A DNA stretch of 64,000 nucleotides. Origin: DASRFR01 sp035651455. GTDB lineage: Bacteria; Acidobacteriota; Terriglobia; Terriglobales; Acidobacteriaceae. Shown here piece by piece: positions 26,596 to 35,696 of this stretch. The position numbers were made by a program, and so were the translations under genes. How positions within the stretch are numbered: position 1 is the stretch's first letter; each line of letters opens with the position of its first letter. The notes below the pieces were generated by a model. The model was not told the origin of the DNA. It searched no databases and was given only the letters and a program-made list of their open reading frames with translations. The stretch covers positions 496,001 through 560,000 of the forward strand of contig DASRFR010000047.1 in the NCBI GenBank assembly GCA_035651455.1, written 5' to 3'.

Positions 26596-26847
26596 CGGCC
26601 GAGAAGTTTAGCAGTGGGAGGGAAATTCGTGAAATAGGGACTATTGTTGCGGGGGCCCAAAGTTGGGCTTTGTGCACGAGCACGAGGAGTGTGCTCTCGC
26701 CGAAGAGTCTTCCTCATGCCAGAGCCATGAGGATATCGAGGCGGCGGGCCTTGGGCAGTGATCACAAAAAACATTTCACTACGCTTTCTTCGTGCTTTAC
26801 AAATTGCCCGTGGCGCGTCGAATGGAAAGGCAGGCACAGGAGGCAGG

Positions 26848-27603
26848 ATGAGCAGATGGTTTCGTCTTACGATTTTTGTGGTTGTCTGTGTATGGATGTT
26901 TACCGGGTTGGCCGCAGCCGAGCGGCAGGACGCGGGCGGTGGTACAAACCGCATGGGTGAACTAGTCCAGATCACGCAGCGGCTCATGGATTCGCTGGCA
27001 GGCGGCGAGAAAGAACTCTGGAAGCAATACCTGGCCGACGATTGTATTTTTACCGACGAAAAAGGATCCACCTTCAACAAGGCTGAATACCTGCAGCAAC
27101 TTGAGCCGCTGCCGCCCGGGTACAGCGGCACCATCAAGGTTGAAAATCCGCGCTTCCGGGATGCCGGTTCCACGCAGATCCTGGTCTATGACCTGGCGGA
27201 GCAGGAGATTATTTTTGGCCAGGTCTTGAAAGTGCGATATCGCGAAACGGATACCTGGGTAAACCGCGGCGGCAAATGGCAGATTCTTGCCTCGCAGGTG
27301 CTGCGGCTTTACCAGGATCCCGCAAGAGGCAGTGTTAAGCCGGAAACGCTGCAGGACTACGCAGGGGAATACGAACTGACGCCGGGTGTGCGGCTAACCG
27401 TCGTCGTAGAAAACGGGGAGCTGTTCAAGCAGCGGACCGGCCGACCGCCCGTGCAGCTCATTCCGGAGACGCCGGACGTGTTCTTCGCTTCGGGAGCGGA
27501 AGACCGCACGATTTTCGACCGAGCCGCTGATGGCCACGTTTTCCGAATCATCAGCCGCAGAGACGGCGAGGACGTGGTCTGGACCAAGGTGAACGGGAAA
27601 TGA
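26848..27603 (+). CDS. Exported SnoaL/DUF4440-like protein with DUF3471-like tail
   Basis: 251 residues from the ATG at 26848, fixed by GGAGG just upstream; the frame is open from 26758. A signal peptide (FRLTIFVVVCVWMFTGLAAA) is followed by an NTF2-like domain (residues about 40-150: LMDSLAGGEKELWKQYLADD, KVRYRETDTWVNRGGKWQIL) and a C-terminal beta domain resembling DUF3471 (LQDYAGEYELTPGVRLTVV). Function unknown; NTF2-like pockets bind small ligands or act as isomerase-type enzymes. It is convergent with nadK with only 3 bp between stops. Confidence 0.8.
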   Translation: MSRWFRLTIFVVVCVWMFTGLAAAERQDAGGGTNRMGELVQITQRLMDSLAGGEKELWKQYLADDCIFTDEKGSTFNKAEYLQQLEPLPPGYSGTIKVENPRFRDAGSTQILVYDLAEQEIIFGQVLKVRYRETDTWVNRGGKWQILASQVLRLYQDPARGSVKPETLQDYAGEYELTPGVRLTVVVENGELFKQRTGRPPVQLIPETPDVFFASGAEDRTIFDRAADGHVFRIISRRDGEDVVWTKVNGK

Positions 27604-27606
27604 GGG

Positions 27607-28491
27607 CTAGCGTTGTCCCCATTTCAGCTTGGTGCGGAGCACTTCGAAAAAACTCTTTTCAAAACGCAAGAGATGTACGTTGTGCTCGGACTTGCGGCAG
27701 AGAACGCGATCGCCGTCGTGCACCGGCATGCCCACCTGGCCATCCACGCTGAGGTAGGCCTCCTCCTGCCCGGTGTTGACCTGAACCTGGATCTCAGCCG
27801 TGTCGGGCACAAGCAGCGGGCGATGGGTCAGCGCATGCGGCGACACCGGCGTGATCACAAATGCGTGGACCGTGGGCGTGAGGATGGGTCCGCCCGCCGC
27901 AAGCGAATAAGCCGTAGAACCAGTTGGCGTGGCGATAATCAGGCCGTCCGCTTTATAGGCGGAAACAAACATCTGGTCGACAAAAAGGTCAAAGTGGTTG
28001 AGCCGGGCGATGGAGCTCTTGCTGACGATGACATCGTTCAGTGACTCGTAGCTCACAACTGTGCTGCCCGTGCGCGTAAGTTCGCAGCGAATCATGGAGC
28101 GCGAATCCATGAAGCTGCGGCCGGCTTCGACGCTGTCGAGCGCGGAATAGAGTTGGGAGAGCGGGACCTCGGTGAGAAAGCCGAGAGACCCGAGGTTTAC
28201 TCCCAGAATGGGGACTTCCGCCCGCGAAACCGCCCTGGCCGCAGAAAGCAAAGTGCCGTCGCCGCCGAGAACGATGGCCAAATCCAGGGTCCGTGAAGCC
28301 ATCTCGGCGCGGGTGATGCTTTCTAGGCCCTTGATGTAGGGCGAGGTTTCGCGATCGATGATGACGCCGTAGTTGTGATTTTTGAGCCAGGTAACGAGAT
28401 CGGGAAGAATACGGGCGAGCTCGGTCTTGCTCGGCTTCGACATAATGGCGGCCAGCCGTGGCCGCCCGCTTGCGGGATGAAAAGATTCCAT
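27607..28491 (-). CDS. nadK: NAD kinase
   Basis: 294 residues. It phosphorylates NAD to NADP using ATP or polyphosphate. The catalytic GGDGT is at residues 76-80, followed by VNLGSLGFLTE, the NE/ND-containing SLNDVIVSK, and the diagnostic ATPTGSTAYSLAAGGP. Length fits bacterial enzymes. The first beta strand RLAAIMSKPSK begins near residue 12, so the ATG at 28491 is reasonable. The tlyA gene follows upstream on the same strand (96-bp gap), a pairing seen in many bacteria where nadK, tlyA and recN cluster. Confidence 0.95.
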   Translation of the reverse strand: MESFHPASGRPRLAAIMSKPSKTELARILPDLVTWLKNHNYGVIIDRETSPYIKGLESITRAEMASRTLDLAIVLGGDGTLLSAARAVSRAEVPILGVNLGSLGFLTEVPLSQLYSALDSVEAGRSFMDSRSMIRCELTRTGSTVVSYESLNDVIVSKSSIARLNHFDLFVDQMFVSAYKADGLIIATPTGSTAYSLAAGGPILTPTVHAFVITPVSPHALTHRPLLVPDTAEIQVQVNTGQEEAYLSVDGQVGMPVHDGDRVLCRKSEHNVHLLRFEKSFFEVLRTKLKWGQR

Positions 28492-28587
28492 AGGGAAAAA
28501 GAGATTGTATAGAAGTTTTCGATTGTGGATGGAGATTGCGTCTCAACCAGGTGAACGTCCGGCGTGTGTGCGGCAATCTATACCGGC

Positions 28588-29331
28588 TCAGAAATCTGCG
28601 TAGAGCAGGAATTCGCGGTTGCCTTCAGAACCGAGGATGGGCGAGTCGATGAAGTCGGTTCGCTGGGCGCCAAGTTCTATAACTTTTCGCCGCACTTTTT
28701 CGAGTGCCGCGAGTTGGACCGATTCCTCGTTCACAATGCCTCCCTTGCCCACCTGCTCACGGCCGGCTTCAAATTGCGGTTTCACGAGGACGACGAGCTG
28801 GCGATCGGCAAAGGCTCCCGCTGGAAATGCCGCAGGGATGACCGCCGGCAGCACGAGGGTCGCCGATATGAATGACACGTCCATGGCGACGAAAGTGACC
28901 GCCTCGCCGATGTCTGCAGCGGTCAGATAACGAGCATTGGTTTTCTCCAGCAAACGCACGCGGGAATCCTGGCGGAGGCGGAAATCAAGTTGGCCATGGC
29001 CAGTATCGATGGCGACGACGCGGGCCGCACCGTGTTGGAGCAGGCAGTCGGTAAAACCTCCGGTCGAGGCGCCGACGTCAATGCAGGTTCTCCCCGCGAC
29101 ATCAATCCGCCAGTGTTCGAGCGCTTTTTCCAGTTTGAGGCCGCCGCGGCTCACGTACTTGAGATCGTCGCCGAGCAGACGAATTTCGGCCTGCGGATCA
29201 ACTGGAGCACCGGATTTGGTGAGCTTCTGCTGGTTGACGAGAACTTTGCCGGCGAGGATGAGAGCCTGGGCGCGCTCTCGCGAAGGGACGAGACCGCGAT
29301 CAACCAGGAGTTTGTCGAGACGGATTCTCAC
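28588..29331 (-). CDS. tlyA: TlyA-family rRNA 2'-O-methyltransferase (hemolysin A homologue)
   Basis: 247 residues. An N-terminal S4 RNA-binding domain (RIRLDKLLVDRGLVPSRERA, residues 1-60) is joined to an FtsJ/RrmJ-type methyltransferase. The SAM motif CIDVGASTGGFTD is at about 83-95, with the catalytic K-D-K-E type residues in LKLEKA, AMDVSF, VVLVKPQFE and a C-terminal Glu. Known members methylate 16S and/or 23S rRNA ribose; the hemolysin label is historical. Start ATG at 29331. Confidence 0.92.
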   Translation of the reverse strand: MRIRLDKLLVDRGLVPSRERAQALILAGKVLVNQQKLTKSGAPVDPQAEIRLLGDDLKYVSRGGLKLEKALEHWRIDVAGRTCIDVGASTGGFTDCLLQHGAARVVAIDTGHGQLDFRLRQDSRVRLLEKTNARYLTAADIGEAVTFVAMDVSFISATLVLPAVIPAAFPAGAFADRQLVVLVKPQFEAGREQVGKGGIVNEESVQLAALEKVRRKVIELGAQRTDFIDSPILGSEGNREFLLYADF

Positions 29332-29501
29332 GTTCGGCGGGGCAAATGATCGATCCAGGAGTGATGCACCAAAGTACGCACCCGACTGTGTGCAAGATGA
29401 GAAAGCTTCTCAGGGAAAAGTACTTACCTCGTTAGTTTCCACCTTTTCCACAAGTTTTTCCACCGGGGTGTTGAAAAAAACATGAATGGGCACCGTGCCG
29501 C

Positions 29502-30188
29502 TCAGTCAATATGGGCGGGCATAATCAAACGCTCATGGATACCGCGGGATTTCAGGAATGAATCCCACTGCGCCTTCGGATACTTGCCTAACTTTTCGCG
29601 TGCACCGAGTGTGCAGTTCTGCCATTCGAAAATCGTCAAGTTGCAGGCCTGCTCCGCACTGCGGGCGTTGCGCATTCGATCGATAACGCGACCGCACTTC
29701 TGATTCATGTCGAGGTTGTTGAAGACGAGCGCAGGCACCTCTCCGGATTGAAGAAAATTCAGTTCTTCCTTGGCCTGCCAGACCCAGAAAGATTGCTGTT
29801 CCCGAAGGTAAGTTACAACTGCTGAAAGTTCCTGGGGATATTTACCGGGGTCGAGGTCATCGATGATCTGCTGGCTGGCGTCAATGTCCTTGCGCAGTTG
29901 GCGGAGTCCAGAAGAGTCCGGCTGCGATTTGCAGTCGAATGCAAATCGAATGCTCGGTGAAGCGTAACTAGACCTTTCGTGCAGCAGCATCCACTTTCGC
30001 ACGTCCTCTTCAGAGACCCGGCCGCGGTCGAAGGTTAAAACGGCGACTTCTTCCGAGGGGGGAAGCGGGAGCCTGATTGTGACCTGCTGAGCTGCGAGAG
30101 AAGGACAGATTGCTGAATAGAAAAGAGCGGTTTCGAAGAGTAGCGCGAGCGAACACGCCGATCGCCGGAAAGTTTTCAAATACGTCAT
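29502..30188 (-). CDS. Exported protein of unknown function
   Basis: 228 residues from the ATG at 30188, where a signal peptide begins (MTYLKTFRRSACSLALLFET and on to PSLAAQ); the frame is open to 30380, but that part overlaps the YebC coding end region and lacks sense. The mature protein is mixed alpha/beta with segments VTIRLPLPPSEEVAVLTFDR, DIDASQQIIDDLDPGKYPQE and a Cys-bearing C-terminal third (KCGRVIDRMR, ACNLTIFEWQNC). No family recognised. It lies 112 bp downstream of the YebC gene on the same strand. Confidence 0.7.
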   Translation of the reverse strand: MTYLKTFRRSACSLALLFETALFYSAICPSLAAQQVTIRLPLPPSEEVAVLTFDRGRVSEEDVRKWMLLHERSSYASPSIRFAFDCKSQPDSSGLRQLRKDIDASQQIIDDLDPGKYPQELSAVVTYLREQQSFWVWQAKEELNFLQSGEVPALVFNNLDMNQKCGRVIDRMRNARSAEQACNLTIFEWQNCTLGAREKLGKYPKAQWDSFLKSRGIHERLIMPAHID

Positions 30189-30300
30189 CCCGGGCAGGAT
30201 TTCGACGCGGGCCTGCCCTGAACGCCTTGAAACCGAAACGCAGTCGCCTGAGATCTCCGACGTTCGGACAGCGTGTCGGAGACCCGCCACACGATGAAGA

Positions 30301-31047
30301 TTACGTCGCCACTTCTTCCAGGAGCTTTTGATCGATATCGAAATTGGCGTGGACGTTCTGGACGTCGTCGTGATCTTCAAGAGCTTCGAGCAGTCGGATC
30401 ATGGTGGAGGCCTGCGCGCCTTCCAGCTTGATGTAGTTCTGCGGGATCATGGCGACACTGGAGGAAGCGGGATTGATGCCCGCCTTCTTTACGGCCTCAA
30501 GCACCTCTTCGTAGGAAGAAGGCGCGGTGAGAATTTCCCAATTTTCGCCATCGTCCTTGAGATCCTCGCCGCCGGCTTCGAGAACGATATTCATCAAATC
30601 GTCTTCCTTGGCCGCAGCCTTGGGAATTACAATGTCGCCCTTTTTGTGGAACATCCAGGAGACAGCACCAGCCTCGGCCATGTTGCCGCCATTCTTACCA
30701 AACACGTGGCGAATTTCGCTGACCGTGCGGTTGCGATTGTCGGTGTTGATGTCGACTAAAACAGCAACGCCGCCGGGACCGTATCCCTCAAGCGAGAACT
30801 CTTCGTAATTTGCTCCCGGCAGTTCCCCGGTGCCCCGCTGGACGGCACGCTTGATGTTATCGGCCGGCATGTTTTCCGCCTTGGCGGCGGCGATGGCGGT
30901 GCGCAGGCGAGGATTAGTGTCGGGGTCTCCGCCGCCCTTGGCGGCGATCGTAATTTCCTTAATCAGGCGAGTAAAAATCTTGCCCCGCTTGGCGTCGAGA
31001 GCGCCCTTTTTGTGCTTAATTGTGGCCCATTTGGAATGGCCAGACAT
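30301..31047 (-). CDS. yebC: YebC/PmpR-family protein
   Basis: 248 residues. The N-terminal MSGHSKWATIKHKKGALDAK and RGKIFTRLIKEITIAAKGGG are nearly invariant in the family, as are NMPADNIKRAVQRGTGEL and the acidic AEAGAVSWMF. Members act as transcriptional regulators or, in YebC2-type proteins, help ribosomes translate polyproline stretches; this copy cannot be assigned between these from sequence alone. GAGG precedes the ATG. Often next to ruvC, which is absent here. Confidence 0.95.
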   Translation of the reverse strand: MSGHSKWATIKHKKGALDAKRGKIFTRLIKEITIAAKGGGDPDTNPRLRTAIAAAKAENMPADNIKRAVQRGTGELPGANYEEFSLEGYGPGGVAVLVDINTDNRNRTVSEIRHVFGKNGGNMAEAGAVSWMFHKKGDIVIPKAAAKEDDLMNIVLEAGGEDLKDDGENWEILTAPSSYEEVLEAVKKAGINPASSSVAMIPQNYIKLEGAQASTMIRLLEALEDHDDVQNVHANFDIDQKLLEEVAT

Positions 31048-31341
31048 AGAAATACCTCGTATCTAATTAACTGAAATTGCGTAGGATTCGCCGCTGAACG
31101 AGCTCACAGGATTGCCCTCGACGAACGCAGGCGAACCCTGATTATAGCATGGGGATCGCTCAAGGCTGCGGTGGCCGCGGTCGCCCTTGCCACGTGCCGT
31201 TGCGCTTTCACTGGCAAAATGACAGCGTAGAAGCCATTTTCGAGGGTTACGCTCGCACACTCCAGTCAAGTCGGGAATGAGCGCTTCGACACCTTGGTAA
31301 CTTCATGCTGAGGGCCGCTTCGCGCGAAAATAGAAGCGCAT

Positions 31342-32019
31342 ATGTACCCGCCCAGCATCGAAACGCTCCGAACTTCTCTTGCCCGTGCCTGGCGAAAATA
31401 CCGGCCCATGGCAGCGCGGGTTCCGGCAAAGGCATGGGTGGTGTTGGGATTATCCTTCGTTGCCGCGGTGCTGATGGCATTGCATACCGCACTCGCTCCG
31501 ATAAAAAATGCCAATCTTCACATTAAGGTGCAACACTCATTGCGCAGTGCGCAGCTTTCGGTTTGGGTGGATGGCAAACAGGAATACTCCGGCAAGCTTA
31601 CGGGATCCATGCGAAAGAAGTTCGGCATTTTTAATGACACGGTGCAAGGCAGTCTGTCACAAGTAGTGCCGGTGACAGCCGGAACCCACGCCATCCGCAT
31701 TCAGATTTACACCGATGACGGCTCAGTGCAGCAGGAGAGCATCACCGGCGACTTTGCTGCGAAGAGCGAACGGAACCTGATGGTGACCGCGCGCCGCGGC
31801 GACGTGTCGCTCAACTGGCAAGGCGTAAGCACGGCGTTAGCGTCAGAACCTGTTCCTGATAACTGGATCAGCCGGTACGCGAACACCCTTTTCCTGACGA
31901 TCGCCGGATCGATCATCTCCGCCTTGACGGGCTTTGCTGTCAAGGAAGTTCCGGGATACATCAAGTCCCGGGTACAAGAGCCACCGGCTAAAGCCGAATC
32001 CGCCGGCGCCGGCCGCTAA
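31342..32019 (+). CDS. Two-TM protein with PEGA-like extracytoplasmic domain
   Basis: 225 residues. A membrane helix at about 27-48 (AKAWVVLGLSFVAAVLMALH), then a beta-rich domain (QLSVWVDGKQEYSGKL, VPVTAGTHAIRIQIYTDDG) resembling a PEGA-type or Ig-like fold, then a second hydrophobic helix at about 180-200 (TLFLTIAGSIISALTGFAV) and a basic tail. The central domain is probably periplasmic. No family named with confidence. No strong Shine-Dalgarno precedes the ATG. It is convergent with the MutS-like gene. Confidence 0.65.
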   Translation: MYPPSIETLRTSLARAWRKYRPMAARVPAKAWVVLGLSFVAAVLMALHTALAPIKNANLHIKVQHSLRSAQLSVWVDGKQEYSGKLTGSMRKKFGIFNDTVQGSLSQVVPVTAGTHAIRIQIYTDDGSVQQESITGDFAAKSERNLMVTARRGDVSLNWQGVSTALASEPVPDNWISRYANTLFLTIAGSIISALTGFAVKEVPGYIKSRVQEPPAKAESAGAGR

Positions 32020-32076
32020 TCAGCCACTTCCCCGTCGACTTGCCGCCGAGGCCATTCCTGAGATGGACGTCAGTGC

Positions 32077-33855
32077 TTACACGTCGAGTCCAATCGATCG
32101 CATGAGTTCGAGGCCGTTGCTCTTGGTCACCACACCTTCGCGCAGCTTGTAATCAAAGCTGATCTTGCCTTCGTGCAATTCGTCCTGGAAATGAAGGTTG
32201 TGAAGATGTCCATCCAGCGGCCCGCCGATTTCGGTCAATGCCAGATCGTGTGTGCTGACCAGCCCGATCGCGCCACGCTCGACGAGGGCGCGAACCATGC
32301 CCTCGGCCCCGATGCGCCGGTCTTTGGAGTTGGTTCCCTGCAGCAGCTCGTCGAGAAGAAAAAGCAGCGCGGGTTCGCCACCAGCCAAGTCGAGAATCTT
32401 GCGCAGCCGGGTAATCTCGGCATAGAAACGCGAGCTGCCTTCCTGCAAAGAGTCATTGACGCGGATGCTCGCGCCGACGTGTAGCGGAGTCATGCGCACG
32501 CTTCGCGCCCGAACCGGCGCGCCGGCCATGGCGAGCACGGTGTTAATGCCGACGGCCCGCAACAGCGTGCTCTTTCCCGACATGTTCGAGCCACTGACGA
32601 GAAGGACCCGCGCACTGTCGCCGAGCGTCACGCTGTTTCGTACACAAATGGCGGCCGGAAGCAGAGGGTGGCCAAGCTCCACCGCAGCAAAAAGCGCCGC
32701 TCCTTCGATGAGCTCCGGAAGAGGATCCTCCGGATGCTCGTAGCTGTATCCGGATAATGACAGCAGGCTCTCGATCTGGCCGACCGCGGTGAGCCAGCGC
32801 CGCACCGCGCTTCCATGTTCACGACGCCAACGTTCGGCGGAATATGCGACGCGCACCGAGTACATGAGAGGGATATCGAGGATTCGCAAGAAGAGGTTGT
32901 GCCGCGACTCGCTTTTCTGGACAATTTTCCGCAATCGCGCGATGACGGCAGAGGGCGGCACGCGATGCGACATCAAGGCTGCGCTCAGTCCCTGCAGGCG
33001 CGCACAGGCAAACTCTTCGCGCTCAAAGCGGGCGAGGATCGCGGAGAGCAAGTCCAAATCTTCGAAAGCATGTTCGGTGCCGTGCAGAACTTCGTCCAGG
33101 ATGTGCCGCAGGACATAAGCCAGAATTGCTTCGGCTCCGACCACAATGAGAAATGGAAGCATCCGGTCCCAGAGTGCCCAGATACCCGCGGTCAATACAG
33201 CACAAACGGCAAGCACGCTGGCCATCACCAACACCCACTGATGCCGCAAGCGATTCTGTGACTCAGCCCAGCGGAGCAGGGCTTCGGGATGGACCCCGAC
33301 ATCCGCGTCAGCACCCAAAACCGCCACGTCCTCGCGCAAGTCGAGTTTGTCGCGAAGCTCAGCTATGGCGGCTTGTCGCTGGCGAACCTCAGCGGTTTTT
33401 GCGGGACGTAACAGCCATGACGCCAAAGTTTCTTCTCCCATGCGGGTGCGCGCGCTGGAGATGAGTTGGAAAAGGCCGCCATTGCCGAAAAGGTCCAGGT
33501 CAGCGGCGTAAATGTGGTGAGGGTCGTTGAAGCGCTCACCAGTCGGTCCAGTGCCGATCCAGTGATCTTCCACCCGCGCCAGGCCCCGCTGGTAAAGTTC
33601 GACAGCGCGCTCGGCGAGGGTTCGCTGACGCAAAATTCCGGAGTGGTAAACCGCCAGAGCGGCGAAGCCCAGCACGGGAAGTAGCAGCCACCAGGGCGAG
33701 AACGCGTCCCGCGAGAAAGCCGCCCAGGCCATGACGGCGGCGGCAACGGCGACCGCCAAGCGGATGTTTCCCAGCCGAACGTGAATCCCGTGGTAACGGG
33801 CTACGCGAGCCTGGCGCGCCGAGAGACGCGTTCTGTATTCGTCAGCGGGACACAC
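32077..33855 (-). CDS. Membrane-anchored MutS-like ATPase
   Basis: 592 residues from a GTG. The C-terminal 190 residues form a MutS domain V ATPase: Walker A SGSNMSGKSTLL (about 422-434), the RVNDSLQEGSSRFYAEI segment, Walker B LLFLLDELLQGTNSKDR and the STHDLALTE switch. The N-terminal mismatch-recognition and connector domains of true MutS are missing. Instead there are hydrophobic helix pairs at about 33-70 and 208-248, predicting membrane attachment, and a lever/clamp-like helical region. This is a distinct MutS-related family seen in several phyla; its role is unclear and need not be mismatch repair. Confidence 0.85.
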   Translation of the reverse strand: MCPADEYRTRLSARQARVARYHGIHVRLGNIRLAVAVAAAVMAWAAFSRDAFSPWWLLLPVLGFAALAVYHSGILRQRTLAERAVELYQRGLARVEDHWIGTGPTGERFNDPHHIYAADLDLFGNGGLFQLISSARTRMGEETLASWLLRPAKTAEVRQRQAAIAELRDKLDLREDVAVLGADADVGVHPEALLRWAESQNRLRHQWVLVMASVLAVCAVLTAGIWALWDRMLPFLIVVGAEAILAYVLRHILDEVLHGTEHAFEDLDLLSAILARFEREEFACARLQGLSAALMSHRVPPSAVIARLRKIVQKSESRHNLFLRILDIPLMYSVRVAYSAERWRREHGSAVRRWLTAVGQIESLLSLSGYSYEHPEDPLPELIEGAALFAAVELGHPLLPAAICVRNSVTLGDSARVLLVSGSNMSGKSTLLRAVGINTVLAMAGAPVRARSVRMTPLHVGASIRVNDSLQEGSSRFYAEITRLRKILDLAGGEPALLFLLDELLQGTNSKDRRIGAEGMVRALVERGAIGLVSTHDLALTEIGGPLDGHLHNLHFQDELHEGKISFDYKLREGVVTKSNGLELMRSIGLDV

Positions 33856-34131
33856 GTTAAGGAAATGTATCAGAGGCAGCCCATCAGGATCAGCGACATT
33901 GCCAGCTAAGGTATTGCCATTCAGCTACATGCAGGCAGTCGTTTGAAGCACGATATAAAAGGTGCATTTCTGGCCTGTTTGGCTTGAGCGAGAGTAGATG
34001 CTCCCGTAGAATTCAGCAACTCGATAAATCAAAAAATTAAGCTGATTTGTAGTTCCAAAGCCACGGGACTGCGCCATCAGCGTGTTGTTCTGCGCCGCTT
34101 ACGTTCAACACCAAAGTTGGAGATCAGAAAG

Positions 34132-35541
34132 ATGAGAAAGTTCTGCCTAGCTATATTTGTGCTTCTGGTTGCCGCAGTGCTCACCAACTGCGGCGGAGGC
34201 GCCACGAAGCTCACCGCCGACGCGACGGCGAATAAGACGGCCGCGGTCCAGGTTTCCTCGCCCTCAAATAACGCAACAGTAAATACCTCGGTGACGTACA
34301 CAGCGACCGCCACCACCACGTGCGCCCAGGGCATCGCCAAGATGGGTGTCTACACCACCCCCGGCACTTTGGCTTACAGCACGAATGGAGCGAGTCTGAA
34401 TACCACACTGACGCTCTCGCCCGGCACGTACCAGACCCAGGTGACGGAATGGGACAACTGTGGCGGAACCGCGTTCACACCAGTTAACATTACGGTCGCA
34501 GCAGCGTCCGCGTCGGGCAATTCGACGGCGGGAACCACAGTGGAAGTATCAGCGCCGGTCAACAACAGTGCCGTCGCTTCGCAAGTGCAATTCGTAGCCA
34601 CTTCGACCACTTCGTGCCCGGCAGGAATTGGCTCCATGGGCATCTACACGGGAGACAATAAGCTCGCGTACCAGACGAACGGATCCAGCTTAAATACCAC
34701 TCTCAATTTCGACCCCGGAACCTATAACACTACCGTGCAAGCATGGGACAACTGCGGCGGTTCGGGAACCTCGCCGGTCATGATCACCGTTGCCGCAGCT
34801 TCCGCCAGCGGCGGGGACAGTTCGGCTCCTTCCGGCGCGACTACCATTTCCGATCTGCAAAAGAGTGATGGCTGGACTCCATATGTGTTGCTGCCGCCCT
34901 CGTACGCCATTTGCAGCTCCTGCAGTGTGAATGGCCCGCAAACGACTTTGTCCAGTCAACAGGGTGTCAGTTCGCCGTCCCTGACCGGCGCTTCTATGAA
35001 ATTCACGGTCGGCGGGCAGACTCAGTATTCGGACGGGTTGTGGAACAACCACCTGGTGGGCGACTTCTCTTCTCATGGTAAGCCGGATCCGGACCAGAGT
35101 CTTTCGCGCAACGTGCACAATTTCACCTACGACGTGTACTTCTATACCGACAACCTGGGCGTGTCGCAGGCATTAGAATTCGACATTAACCAGTTCGTTG
35201 ACGGAAAATCCTACATCTGGGGACACGAGTGCCGGATAGTGGGCGGAAACGAATGGGATATCTGGGACAACCAGGCGCAGGCGTGGCACCCAACGGGGAT
35301 TCCTTGCAATCCACAGAACAACACCTGGAATCACCTGACGATCCAGGCCCAACGGACGTCCGATAATCACCTGCTTTTTCAGTCGATCACGCTGAATGGG
35401 AAGACATCGACGCTCAACTATTACGAAAGCCCGACCTCGACCGGATGGAAAGGGATCACGATCAATTACCAGCAGGACGGCAACTCACAACAGCAGCAAT
35501 ATTCAGTATGGCTGGACAAGGTGAACTTTACCTACTGGTAG
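34132..35541 (+). CDS. Lipoprotein with two Ig-like repeats and a lectin-like C-terminal domain
   Basis: 469 residues from the ATG at 34132, chosen for the upstream GGAG and signal peptide (MRKFCLAIFVLLVAAVLTNC). The lipobox LTNC has Asn at -1, which is unusual. Two tandem repeats of about 90 residues follow (VQVSSPSNNATV ... WDNCGGTAFTPVNITVAAASA and VEVSAPVNNSAV ... WDNCGGSGTSPVMITVAAASA). The last 240 residues look like a beta jelly roll (FTYDVYFYTDNLGVSQALEF, WDIWDNQAQAWHPTGI), as in carbohydrate-binding or lyase folds. I infer an outer-membrane or surface glycan-binding lipoprotein; no catalytic residues can be assigned. Confidence 0.75.
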   Translation: MRKFCLAIFVLLVAAVLTNCGGGATKLTADATANKTAAVQVSSPSNNATVNTSVTYTATATTTCAQGIAKMGVYTTPGTLAYSTNGASLNTTLTLSPGTYQTQVTEWDNCGGTAFTPVNITVAAASASGNSTAGTTVEVSAPVNNSAVASQVQFVATSTTSCPAGIGSMGIYTGDNKLAYQTNGSSLNTTLNFDPGTYNTTVQAWDNCGGSGTSPVMITVAAASASGGDSSAPSGATTISDLQKSDGWTPYVLLPPSYAICSSCSVNGPQTTLSSQQGVSSPSLTGASMKFTVGGQTQYSDGLWNNHLVGDFSSHGKPDPDQSLSRNVHNFTYDVYFYTDNLGVSQALEFDINQFVDGKSYIWGHECRIVGGNEWDIWDNQAQAWHPTGIPCNPQNNTWNHLTIQAQRTSDNHLLFQSITLNGKTSTLNYYESPTSTGWKGITINYQQDGNSQQQQYSVWLDKVNFTYW

Positions 35542-35580
35542 AACGGTGTGGTACTGGAAACATCACGCAACCAGCATGAC

Positions 35581-35621
35581 GGATGGCGCATCAGTTTCTA
35601 TGGGACACTGTTGCGTCATCC
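35581..35621 (+). other. Strong hairpin between lipoprotein and histidine kinase genes
   Basis: GGATGGCGCA (35581-35590) pairs with TGCGTCATCC (35612-35621) over 10 bp (one G-U), then, past a T-T mismatch, CAG pairs with CTG, leaving a 13-nt loop. There is no T-tract after it, so it is not a standard terminator. It may protect the 3' end of the lipoprotein mRNA or belong to the kinase leader. Confidence 0.5.
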
Positions 35622-35696
35622 ACAACCAAAGTTGCACTTCTGCGGCTGATTTTTAGGTCGCCTAACCGTCGTCGCTAATTTGGGGTGTAACAATTC

